Positions 33,850 to 44,151 of a DNA stretch of 64,000 nucleotides are shown piece after piece (the stretch's first letter is position 1; each line of letters begins with the position of its first letter). The stretch comes from Cyanophora paradoxa (taxonomy: Eukaryota; Glaucocystophyceae; Cyanophorales; Cyanophoraceae). The position numbers and the translations under genes are program-made. Location: assembly GCA_004431415.1 (NCBI GenBank), contig QPMI01000416.1, forward strand, positions 744,001 to 808,000, given 5' to 3'. The notes under the pieces were generated by a model, which did no database searches, was not told the origin of the DNA, and worked only from the letters and a program-made list of their open reading frames with translations.

Positions 33850-34883
33850 AGCTTGCAACGTGAATGTTAACGCAGATATCGATCTAGAGACGGCCGAGAA
33901 GGATCGCGCACCGTGCATGCAATTGCACAGCGCTAGTAGCAGTTCATGCGCGCATGCAGCGGCCGCGGCGCCGGGCGCCCGGGCCCGGCTCTCGCGCGCG
34001 CGCCGCCCGCCGGCCGCGGCCGGCGCCGCCGGGCCGGCCGCGGGCCGGCCGCGGCCAATTGCAACCGCGCCGCGGCGCGCGCGCGCGCCCCCGGCCGGCC
34101 GCGCACGCGCACGGCGGCCGCGCCGATCGCGAGCTCAAGCCGTACGCGTGCCGCAGTGCATCTATAGCTATCGCTAAAATGAAGAATTAATCGTCTGTCT
34201 GATCATGAACTTCGGAAGCATGTCACTGAGTCGCGGCGTGGCATGCGCATCATGGCATGCCGCAGTGCGCATGCTACGTGTCTATAGCGCTAGCTGGATC
34301 TACGTATACTGTATACGTATACGTTTCAGTTGCACACTCAGTGATAATACGCAACTAGCTGTATAGCACTAAAACTCAACCGACAATCAGAGACATGATA
34401 GAACTGCATGCTGATCATGAAATTAGCGCGACTGCGCATGCGCAGCTCAGATGATCACTAGTACTATAGCCACCGAACACGATATCCGATCGCGAGATAT
34501 ATGTAGTGGCTGTCACTGACTCGAAGTAAAACGCAAAAGTGCACCGTGGCACGCGTCCGAGGTCCGTCAATGCCGCGTGCGCTGCGGCCGCCGCGGCCGG
34601 GCACTAATGTGATCAAACGCCGGATCCTCCCGAGTCCGGGCGAGGGTGAAATGCAAATGATTGTGGGGGAAAGCTTTAAGAAGCTGCAGCTGATGATAAG
34701 CTGCCTAGGAATGAAACTCCGAACGGCGATGGTTCAGAGACTCTACTAGTCTAGATATGTGATGTCGACACACTGTGACAGTGCAAGAATGCAAAAGAGA
34801 AAAAGAGGATGCGAAAGAGAAATTAGAAAAGTTTATTGCCTAGGCTTTGCGCGGCCGATGACGCCGTAGAAGTGAGCGGCATC
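33850..34883. other. Palindrome-rich spacer
   Basis: No gene is seen. The GC-rich part (33955-34110) is a chain of GGCCGG, CGCGCG and CCGCGG words. The AT-richer part (34150-34550) has TACGTATAC, CATGGCATGC, GATATC and CTAGTACTA words. Confidence 0.55.
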
Positions 34884-36949
34884 TTAGTTCAGCTTACTGC
34901 GCATGGCGGTCTGGGGCTGAGCTGGCGTTGTGCCCGTTGTTGCCGGCGCCGTTGCCGTTGCCGTTGTGGCCGTTGCTGCCGTGAAGGCGATGCGGGGAGG
35001 GCTGAGCGAGGCACGGGCACGCGGGCCGATGGGGAAGGCCTGCAAGGACCCGGGAGAGCAGGATTGCGTTGGGGACGGGCTGCGCGCGCGCGTCGTCGCA
35101 GCGCATTTCAGCACTAGCCGAAGCGACAAAGTTGGGGCGAAATATATATATATATATATTGAGCATAATCAACGAGCAAGGGGCGGACCTTGGCGAGGGC
35201 CTCGTCGAAGCCAACGCTGACGGCGCGCGCGCGCACCGCGCACGAGCCGAGCGCCGCGCTCCACGCCACCATCCGCGTCCTGCCCCACCCCTGCGCCTCC
35301 TCCGCCGCCCGGATCTCCTCGGCGGCGGCGAGGCCGCCGAGCCTCGGCCTGCGCGTGCAGAAGACCGAGGTCGAGGTCGCCCCCCCGGCCCCCGGACCCG
35401 TTCAACGATCGCGATTTGATTTTAAGAGCGTCACACGTGCTCATGATTAGGATATAAAGATTTAAAGCTATAAAACCCCACGCGAGCGTTAATTGTAGCG
35501 CTAGCGGGAAGACGGCTGCAGGGACGCATGCGCACATGTCGAGGTCGAGAATGATGACGTCGTAGGGGCGGCCGGAGCGCGCCGCCCGACAGAACGCCTC
35601 GACCGCAGCGCGACCGTCGGGCACGGCGTCGGTCAGCGAGTTCTCTCCGAGTGCCGCACGGGAGAAGAGGCGCGATCCGATCAGCCGGTTCACGGGCTGG
35701 CCACAGAAAACAAATCTCAAACAAACGGCGCGCGCCCCGCGGCGAGGGGGGCCGTTACCTCGTCGTCTGCCAGCAGTACGGCGAATCCACAAATGCAGGG
35801 CGGGTGCATCGCCTGCGGTCGCGCCGGCACCGCCGGGGCGGACGTGCGCCGGCCGGCCATCGACAGCGACGGCGACGGCGACGAGCGCGGTCCCGCCGGC
35901 TCCCCGAGCTTGAGAGGCTGCAGGGCGGCGTCGGTGTCCGCGGCGGCAAGAGACGCCTGCAGGGCCGCGGTGAGAGAGCTCGCGCGGTCCCGCCCGGGAG
36001 ACGTCGAGGAAATCGATCCGAGGGCTTGGAGCGACGTCGACGTTGGCGAGGGCTCCGGGTCGGGCGACGGGACGGGCGAGGGGTGCGAGGCGGGCGGGGC
36101 CGGACGGAGGGGCCGCGGGGACACGGGAGGCCCGGCGGCTGCGGCAGCGAGCTCGAGTGCGAGGGGCGGGGTTTGGGAGGAGGGGGCCGCCGGGCTGGGG
36201 CAGCCGGCGGCGGGCGAGTCGGGCGGAGCAACTGCGATGGAGAGCGCAGGCGCAGGCGGGGCCGTGGCTCCTAACGAGTCGGAGGCGGGGTGGGCGCGGG
36301 CGAGGGCGCTGCGGAGGAGGGGGCCGGCGCCTGCGCCGGGGGCAGAGGCGGCGTAGGCGGGGGAGGAGGCGGCGGAGCGGGGGACGGTGGGGGGCGAGGG
36401 GGCGGCGATGGAGTCGGAGGAGCGGACGCGGGCGAGGCCGGAGAGGAAGAGGGCGCCAAGGGAGGAGACGACCTGGCGGCGGCTCGAGGGCGAGCTCGCC
36501 TCGTCGCCGTCCCCGAAGAACGAGGGGGCCCCCACCGCCTCGCTCGGCGACATCGGCAGCGGCAGCGGCGGCAGCGCCGACGGCCGCGGCCGCAGCCGCG
36601 GCTCGCTCCCCGTCCGCCGGCGGACGCGCTGGCGGGCCCGCGGGCAGCCGGCGCCGGCGCCGGCCTCGAACTCGAGGAGCTCCTGCGTCGCTGTGGCCAG
36701 GCGCCTGGCCGCCGGCGCCAGCTCGTCTGCGCCCCGGTTGGCGGCACGCGGCGGCGCCCATCGGAGGCGGCGGACCGTCCGAGTAAGACGTGGGAATGGG
36801 GCGGGCGGACGAGTCGCTGCTGCTGTCGCACGCCACTGCGGCCGCCTCCAGCGCGCCCAGCTCTGGTGCAGCAACCTCGCCGCGTCAGATGCCAAACGCA
36901 ACGAGACAAAGAACGCATATTCAGAAAATTGCAGAATTGCGGAATTCAT
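34884..36949 (-). CDS. Response regulator with C-terminal receiver domain
   Basis: Two-component type receiver protein. The long N-terminal region is Ala/Pro/Ser-rich and probably disordered. The receiver domain is near the C-terminus: FAVLLADDE (acidic pocket), PVNRLIGSRLFSRA, VPDGRAAVEAFCRAARSGRP, YDVIILDLDM (phospho-acceptor Asp) joined to PRLGGLAAAEEIRAAEEAQG, RMVAWSA (conserved Ser) and VGFDEALAK (conserved Lys). All key residues are present. The DLDM/PRLGG junction is an intron starting GTGCGCATGCG and ending CACGCGCAG. After ALAK the frame continues through a TATA repeat or splices into AFPIGPRARASLS, with a stop at 34884 either way. An AATAAA on the minus strand lies about 55 bp beyond the stop. 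The first in-frame ATG is at 36949. No kinase domain is seen. Confidence 0.75.
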
Positions 36950-37039
36950 CGAATCGAGCGAGAAGTTTAAAGAGTACCTAGGAGGAGCGTGCTGGACAAA
37001 CCGCCCGCCTCCCCGGGGGCGAACTCCAGGAAGCTCCAC

Positions 37040-38607
37040 TGCAAGCCGGCGAGGGGAGGCGGCCTAGGCCTGTCCGTTTGCGCGGTCATGGGCTGCACGC
37101 GGGCGCTCCCTGCATCCAGATCATGATCAGCCGCTTCGCCTGCTGCGGGAGATGCGCATGCGCATGACCATGATCAGGCGATCGCGAAGTAGAAATTTGA
37201 AGAAAAATCGAGGGCGACGGTCAACTTGAAAGCCTTTCTAGTACTAGTGTATGGAAACTCTAAATATCATAGCTATAGTATGGTGTGCGCACCGCGAGGT
37301 TTGTCACCGTCGTCGTCACCGTACACGCTACAGCTTGCCGCTTCCGGTATCAAAATGGGCGCGTAGCTTGATCGTGAGCCCGTGCTGGGCTGATCCGTAT
37401 CCATTGCAATTGCGACTGTATGACTTTAATGCACGTCCGATTGCTGGCCAAATGCCTCGGGGGCCAGGGCCTAGCCGGGCGCGCGGCTCACTGTTTGTAG
37501 TCAATCTTTCCAATTGCAAGACCGAACTGCAGCTGTCGGCTCAGAAGCTTGGCGGCCGCGGCAACTGCTGCGGGTCAAATTCAATGAAAAAGATTAGCAC
37601 ATGCAATGATACGACAGCCGCCGGGCGCAGAGTGAGCGTTTGACCATCGTATTCATGATCACGCTTTAAATTTAGATTGCATTTGCTCCGGCTGCTGGCG
37701 ATCCACAACGCACCTAGGCCTGGCGCACTTTCGCAGATGGCCAAGCTGCAACGGGTCGACGTCTCGGCCACGGCCGCGGCCGGCGCGGAAATGGCCGGGC
37801 GCGCGGATATCCGAATCGAGGAAATCCAGTCGCGTCGCATACGCAGCAGCTGAGCTGGTCACCAGTCGCTGCAGCTGCAACTCGTCGAGCGCTCTGCATA
37901 TTTCTGCCGCGGCGCGGCGATGCAATTGACGCTGCAGCTCATCATCGACGGCTGTTTCTTGCAGTTAACGATAACTTTCGCGAGTCAGCTGCTCATGGTC
38001 ATGATCGCTGAAGCTTCAGGCCCTGAAGCGCGCCTCGGCGGATGCGCGGCGCATGCTTTGCGCTACTAAAAGCTGAGATACGTATCGAACGATATGCCGC
38101 AGTGCCTTTAAAGGAAGGGCGTGACTCGAGAGACGACAGCAGTCGATCCGACGTCGACGTCGACGGCCTACTAGTACTTAAGCTTGTACTGCAGCAGGTT
38201 GCGCATGCGATCGTCGGCCGGCCTTCGCGGGTCCCAGAGCATGGCCTGCTCTTTCGAAGGCGCGTACGGGTACGGGGATCGGAACGTGTGTAGCACTTCC
38301 CAAAAGCTCTGTAGCACCTACACGAATTTTCCAACTCCGTTACCGTTGTTGTTTTTCAGTTTTTGTGCGCATTTGCAATATATTCCATGTATATTTACTT
38401 AATTTCGATGTATATGTATAATTAAAAAATTAAATGCTCATGATCATGCATCATGATCATGATTAAACAAGCCGCTTTACAAAAAATCATTTCAAAAATG
38501 ACCGAAATAAAAAGTCACCTGATCCGGATCCGGGTCGGCCCGGCCGGAGAGTCGGAGTCATCCGGGACTCATCCCTTCGCGATCATCGGATCGAAGCCCT
38601 TTGAAGC
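37040..38607. other. Gene-free spacer
   Basis: No convincing gene. The sequence is AT-richer than the flanks and rich in CATGATCA, AGCT, TCGA and CTAGTACTAG words. Short open frames show no family resemblance. Confidence 0.5.
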
Positions 38608-38652
38608 AAATCACTAGAGGCTGTGGCCGGTAATTCACCAAAAAAAAAATCA
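38608..38652 (+). mobile_element. Tiny A-tailed retroposon copy with TSD (copy 2)
   Basis: The 26-nt unit of copy 1 (CTAGAGGCTG to AATTCACC) occupies 38614-38639, followed by about ten A to 38649. The hexamer AAATCA precedes the unit at 38608-38613 and recurs at 38647-38652, overlapping the tail, as expected for a short target-site duplication. The 5' boundary is the same nucleotide as in copy 1. Confidence 0.65.
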
Positions 38653-38689
38653 TTAAATTATAAAAATTAAAAGTTCAGTGTTAACGTTA

Positions 38690-38863
38690 TTTTTTTTTTA
38701 AGATCTACGGTGGGCGTGCCCACTCGTAGTACACAACGAGGATACAAGTCACGGTATCGGGAATCACAGGGATTCGAAGTACAACGTAGCGGAAACAGCA
38801 GGAACCGAACCCGGGAATCCGGGAGGTCGTAGCACGACCTTATACCACTGCGCTGTCCGGCCG
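38690..38863 (-). mobile_element. tRNA-derived SINE-like element
   Basis: On the minus strand an A-box-like CAGCGCAGTGGT (38855-38844) and a B-box-like GGTTCGGTTCC (38811-38801) flank a 17-nt palindromic anticodon-like hairpin (38840-38824, possible anticodon GCT). A tRNA-unrelated body of about 100 bp follows, with a second T-loop-like TTCGAATCC near 38770. It ends in about ten A (38699-38690). The acceptor stem does not pair, so it is not a functional tRNA gene. Internal pol III promoter plus A tail suggests a SINE. Confidence 0.6.
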
Positions 38864-38889
38864 CCGGGCGGTCATGCTCAGGTGCATGC

Positions 38890-38911
38890 ATATGCATTAT
38901 ATAATGCATAT
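38890..38911. repeat. 22-bp perfect palindrome
   Basis: ATATGCATTAT followed by its exact reverse complement, just beyond the SINE-like head. It could extrude as a hairpin. The function is unknown. Confidence 0.75.
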
Positions 38912-39307
38912 CATAGTATTTCACAGTGGAGTGTCCTTGGAGTGTGAGCTGGGTGCGAAGTACTGTACTAGGTATCAAAAACTGGACAAAAATTAAAGCA
39001 TCCGATGATCCCCCCAACGTTAACTTGGCAACTTGGGCCCGGCAGGCTCCGGGAAGCCTTCGAGGAGGAGCACTTGACTCAGTGAAGCGCCAACCTGGGC
39101 GGTTGGGCCCCAAGTACTGCTCTGAAGGAACTGCTCTGAAGGGCGTGCGGCGTGCCGCCGGGCCGCGTGGGGCGGGGGCGCGGGGGTGGGGAAGGCTCAC
39201 AGGATGCATACGAGAGGAGGGGGCCGGGGCGTGGGGCGTCGAGAAGTCGACTCGGGCCCCGGGGAATCGGCGAAGGCGGCGGTACTACGGTATACATAGC
39301 GGTTGCA

Positions 39308-41918
39308 CTAGCCCTCCTCGGCGAGGGCGAGGGCTGAGAACGGGTTGGAGGGTCCCGCAGCGCGCCCCGCCTGCCCCCGGGCCGCCCTCTTCTCTCCTGC
39401 CGCGCCCTGCGCCGGCCCTTCGGGGGGCGGGGCGGGCCGCGTCGGCTTGCCGGGGAGCGTCACTCCTGCGAGGAGGGCCGAGCGCAGGGCCCCCCCGCAC
39501 GCCTCCCGCGCCCGCTGCGCCCCCTCCGCCGAGCCCCGCGCCTCCTCGTACCTGTACCCCCGGCTTCGGGACGCGGGCAGGCGGGGGCGGATGCACGGGG
39601 CCGGCGGGGCACGGTACCACGCAAAGGCGGCGGGGCCGTCGAAGGGGAGGACCTCCGGGGAGGGGGTACCGACGGGGAACCCCAGGCACTCGTTGAGGAG
39701 GAGGACGTGCTGTACCCCCGCCTGCAGCAGGGCGGCGGCGTGCAGGAAGGCCCGCCGCGCGGCCTGGCGCCCCGGGCCGGATCCGGCGGGCGGGGGCGGG
39801 GCGGCGGGGCGGCCCCCGCGGCGGCGCAGAGGAGGGCGTCCACCTCGTGGAGGCGGAGGGGCGGCTCCGGGCCCGAGAGGGCGAGCCGCAGCGCCACGGC
39901 CGACGCGAAGAGCGGGCACCAGCGCGCCGGGCGGGGCGCTAGCTCGGCCAGGCCGCCGGCGGCGAAGGCGGCGAGCAGGGCCCGCAGGCGCTCCGGCGCC
40001 GGGCGCGCGAGAAGCGCCGCGGCGGTCTCCCCGGGCGGCGCCGCCTCGTCGGCGGGGGCCCACTGCGGCGCGTACTCGCCGCCGGCGCGGGCGTACTCGG
40101 CGACGCGGCGGGGGGCCGGGGCGGGAGGAGCCAGGCGTAGAGGCGGCGGCGGGCGGGGAGGTACGCCCTGTGCGCCGAGGGCCGCGAGCCGTCCTCCAGC
40201 AGCACGCTCTGCCGCCGCCCCGCGCGCCCCGTAAGGAGCCCGCGGGGCCCGCGAGGGGGGGCGGGCACCAGCCAGAGCTCGCGGCGGCAGGCGACGGAGA
40301 TGAGGTCGGCGCTGTGGAGGCCCCGCCTACGCCGGCGCGATGCGCTCAGGGGCCCCCGCGGGGGCGGAACGGGGCGGCGCGGGGCGGCGCGGGGCGGCGG
40401 GGGCACCGGTACTCGTCGACGAAGCGGGGCCCGAGGGCGGCCGCCGCCCCCGCCTCCAGCTCCTCCGCCTCCCCTGCCCCGCCCGCCCCCCGTGGGCGCG
40501 CGCGAGGCGGCGCGGCCGGCGGGGCGCGCACGGTCGACGCAGGCGGCGCAGGCGTACTTGCCGAGGGCCCCCTCGAACGCCGCCCGCTCCCCTGCGCCCC
40601 GCGGAGCTCAGCCGCGCCGTCTGCTGCGTTTTCACGGGAGAGGGGCACCGGGGTCGGAGCCGAGGCGGGTGGCGAAGACCTCGGCGAGGGCGGCGGCGCG
40701 GGCGGCGGGGCCCTCCCCGCGCGAGTGGCGGGCGGCCCAGCGGGCGAGGGCCTCCAGGAGGCCCCAGCCCGTGCGGCCGGCCTCGGCGGCCGGCAGCAGG
40801 CCAGCGTGGGCGCGCCGCAGGACGGACTCCTCCAGGAAGTCGTTCCCCGCCAGGCACGCGAGCACTGGGAGCAGCGCCGCATCCACCCCCAGGCTCGCCG
40901 CCGTCCGCGCCGGACGGTACACCGCCATCTTTAGCACCCCCGTCTCCGAGTCGTGCGAGAGCGTCTCCAGGGGGGCGTACCTGAGCCCAACCCGCCGACC
41001 TCGGAAGGGGAGGGCGGGGGGGAGGAGGGGGAGGGGGTACAGGGCACCCCGGGAGGTCGGGAAACACGTAGAAATCGCTGTCGTTGCTCCAGACCATCGC
41101 GGAGCCTGCGGGGCCGTCGGCGGAAATGGGGTGGGAAGGGCAAGGGGGTACGGCACCGGTGGCGGGGTCGCAGGCGTAGCGGGCGATGGCAAGGTCGGCC
41201 TCCCCCGCGGTCTGGCGGAGGGGTACGCCCTCCGCGAGGAGGCAGTACCGGAAGACGTCGAGGGCGAGCAGCGGGAGGACCGAGCCGCTCGGCGAGTCCG
41301 CCCCAGCCCCGTCCAACAACTGCGGATCCGGAGCGGGGGTACGAGTGACGCGGGGCGGCGGGGGCGGCGGGGGCGGCGGGGGCGCGCGTGCGCACGCGGT
41401 TGGCGCGGCGGATGGACTCTGCGCCTCGCCGCACGACCGTCGCGCGCTTGATCTCCTCGACGGTCCCGTCCATGAACACCACCTGCGCCCCCCCCCGGCG
41501 TCGGCACCGCCCGCGGGCGCCCCCGGGGCGCAGGCGCGCACCGGGTCGACGCCGCACTCGATGACCGTGCGGAAGAAGTGCTGCACCGCCTGCCGCCCCC
41601 GCGGGAGGAGAGTCAAGAGGGCGAGCTCGAGGCGTAGGGCGGCAGGCGGGGGCGCGCGCGCGCCTGCGCAAATGCAGGGTAGGAACCCGCCAGCCCGACA
41701 TCGAGGTCTGGCGTGTTGTAGTACAGGTGGAAGCAGAGCGAGCTGCGGAGGTCGAGCGGCGGTGTGAGCTGGGCGGCGGCGGCGGATCGCGCTGGCAAAT
41801 CAGCGAACTTTCCGTCGATGACAACGTGAAGACGTTTGCTGGTGCCGCTCCGAAGGCGCAGCTCCTCGCCGGCGTCCTTGCGGTTCCGCAGCCAAGTGTG
41901 CAGACCGCGGACCCCCAT
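39308..41918 (-). CDS. Asteroid/XPG-like structure-specific nuclease
   Basis: FEN1/XPG superfamily protein, closest in layout to Asteroid (ASTE1), presumably a nuclear DNA nuclease. The ATG at 41918 gives MGVRGLHTWLRNRKDAGEEL, an XPG-N start, with LHVVIDGKFA and LRSSLCFHLYYNTPDLDVGL. Then VQHFFRTVIECGVDPVRACA, VVFMDGTVEEIKRATVV, the XPG-I block EGVPLRQTAGEADLAIARYA with an acidic pair, VWSNDSDFYVFPDLPGC and LPVLACLAGNDFLEESVLRR. The E-A-D and D-S-D acidic residues suggest that metal binding is kept. The C-terminal third is Ala/Pro-rich and ends NPFSALALAEEG with the stop at 39308. It is divergent from the F-box gene at 42297. Confidence 0.75.
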
Positions 41919-42170
41919 CCGCCTAGCGCTTGCGCCGCCGTCGGCCAGTACCGCTTCTAGTGCTCCTCGCCGGCCTCCCGCAGCAGCGATCGAAAGCCGA
42001 GCGCTCGGGCCGGGCGCGAGCCCGCTTAGATGCCGCGCGGCGGGCGTGCGGACTCGGCTCGCTACGTGCGTCTGCGCATATCCTAAATCCGGGAGCGTGA
42101 GAGGGACGCGCCAGCGAGGTCCGCCACGCCGTAATGACGCGGTATCCCCCCGTCAAGCGCTTCAAAGCTG

Positions 42171-42236
42171 CGCTTGTCTGAGCTTGACAGAGCTTGTCAG
42201 AGCTTGAGGCTGCTTCACAGAGCTTGTCTGCGCTTG
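42171..42236. repeat. GAGCTTG promoter-proximal repeat array
   Basis: At least six copies of GCTTG in the forms GAGCTTGACA, GAGCTTGTCA and GCGCTTGAGC are spaced about 8-12 bp apart, 60-125 bp upstream of the F-box ATG at 42297. The position suggests a promoter element of the divergent pair, but this is inference. Confidence 0.55.
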
Positions 42237-42296
42237 AGCTCGAGCCGGCGGTAGCTGCAGCCCCGCAGGCGCGTTTCTGCGGCGATCGAGCGCGGC

Positions 42297-44008
42297 ATGG
42301 AGCAGGATCAGGCGGCGGCGGCGGGCGCGTCGCTGTTGGACCTGCCCGACGACATCCTCGTTCACACCCTGCAGCTCGTCGGCTTCGCGTCTGCGTGGGC
42401 CGCGCGGCGCGCTTGCCGCCGCCTCCGCGACGCCGTGGAGCGCGGCGTGCGTGCTGGCGAGCTGCGGGCAGCGGCGGACGACCCGGCCGCGCTGGAGCTG
42501 CTGGCGGCGCTGGTGCGGGCGGGGCGCGTGCGGGCGGACGCGGTGAGCATCACGTTGGAGCAGGGACGGCGCCGGGCGACGCGCGACGCGCTGCTGCGGC
42601 TGTTCCGCGCGGCGGCGGCGGTGGTGGAGGCCTGCGCGGCCTCCGCAACCGCGGCGGAGAGCTTCGAGGCGACGCTGACGCTCAAGGACAACGTGCTGAC
42701 GGTGGACCTGTTCGAGGAGGCGCTGCGCGGCTCGCCGGAGTTCGGGCGGCTGACCGGCCTGCACCTCCCCTTGAAGCTGGAAGTCCACGAGGGGACGGCG
42801 GAGGACATCGCCGCGCGCTGCCCGCGGCTGCGGCGGCTCGGCTTCGCGCTCTCGTGGCGGTGGAGCTCGTGGTTCGGGGGCCGCATCTTCGGGCAGCTGG
42901 CGGCGCTGCCGCTCGAGGAGCTCGCCGTCGCGTGCCGCACGGACCGGCAGGCCGGCCACCTCCAGGCCCTCGTCGGCACGCCCGCCGGCGCCTCCCTCCG
43001 CCTCCTCGACCTCGGGCGAGCCGCCGGCCCCGCGCCCCGCGCCCCGCGCCCCGCCGCCTCTGCCTCCTGATCATGACGCCCGCGCGCCGCAGGGACGAGG
43101 TGTGGCTGGACGACGAGACGCGGGGCGCCCTGCTCTCCTTCCCCTGCCTCGAGCGCGTCGCCTCCAAGCTCGTCGTCCCGTGCGCCGCGCCCGCGCGCCG
43201 GCGCGCCGGCGCGCCCCGCGCTCAGACGCTCGGGCGTGGACGCACGCAGGCCGCACACAGTGGAGGCGCTGCTGGAGGGAATCGCGGGGCACGGGGCGCT
43301 GCGGGAGGTGCGCCTCGTGCTCCGAAGCCCCGACCCGAGCTTCGTGCAGTTCTTCGGGGAGGCCCTGCCCCGCTCCCGCCTCACCGACCTCCACCTCGAG
43401 CTCGACCTGACCCTCCTCCTCCACCTCGCCATCGGCGACATTCGTGCGCGCCGACTTCGACGTCGGTCGCTCGCCTGCGCCGCCCCTCTCACCGCCGGGG
43501 CCCGGCAGACTACCGCCTGTGCTCGCTGGTGCCCCTCTTCGAGGGCGCGAGGGCCGCCCTCCGCAGCCTCCGCCTCGCCCTGGGCAGGCCCCTCTCCCCC
43601 GCGGAGCTCGCGGCGCTCGCCGCCTGCGGGCCCCGCCTCGAGGCGGTCTGCCTCTCCGTTCCCCCCGAGGAGGAGGGGGACGAGGGGGGGGAAGCCGGGG
43701 AGGAAGGGGGCGACGGGGAGGCGCGCAAGGCCCGCCCCCGCCCGCCCCCGCCCGCCCCGCCCCGCCCCGCCCCGCCGCGCCCGGTCCTGACGCTGGGCTC
43801 CGCGCAGGCGACTCGCCCGCTCGCGCCGCCCGGGCGGGGGTCCCATCGACGGGGTCCCCCGCGGCGGCCCGCGCTCTCCCCCCTCGAGGAGCTCCAGCGC
43901 GCCCTCCCCGCCGCCCGCCTCGAGCTGCTCAGAGCCAAACCCCGAGCTGCACGCTTCTGCCAGCTGCTGCTGCCTGCCGATGCCTTCGAAGATCCATTCG
44001 TGCAATAA
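42297..44008 (+). CDS. F-box protein with leucine-rich tail (4)
   Basis: Predicted SCF adaptor. The start is the ATG at 42297. The F-box is at residues about 14-50: LLDLPDDILVHTLQLVGFAS then AWAARRACRRLRDAVE. A leucine-rich region follows: LRLFRAAAAVVEACAASATA, LTLKDNVLTVDLFEEALRGS, LTGLHLPLKLEVHEGTAEDI and CPRLRRLGFALSWRW. Later exons give VWLDDETRGALLSFPCLERV, TVEALLEGIAGHGALREVRL, LTDLHLELDLTLLLHLA and DYRLCSLVPLFEGARAALRS. An acidic Glu/Gly stretch precedes the Pro-rich end. The last codons are CAATAA, so the stop overlaps an AATAAA at 44004-44009. The gene is convergent with another F-box gene that ends 144 bp further on. Confidence 0.75.
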
Positions 44009-44151
44009 AGCTCTCGCCATCGAGCAACGCGAATCGAAGCTCAAGCTTAAGCTCTCTGCGCGTGCCCGCGGCCCGTGCATGCAGGAGCCAGGCCCGAGAG
44101 GCGGAAGGGCTCGAAATTTCCAAGGCCGGGCGCGGCTTGCGTGCTGCCAAG

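Noticed and set aside
35148-35160. TATATATA run as a TATA box
   Set aside because: It lies within or just after the last exons of the response regulator on the minus strand, and no gene starts nearby on either strand.
38792-38863. Functional tRNA-Ser(GCT) gene
   Set aside because: A- and B-box-like motifs and an anticodon-like hairpin exist, but the acceptor stem does not pair and the sequence runs into an A-tailed body. A SINE-like origin fits better.
39345-40934. A 529-residue plus-strand frame opposite the nuclease C-terminus
   Set aside because: Arg/Ala/Gly-rich, without domains. The minus strand carries XPG-family motifs continuous with the N-terminal exons.
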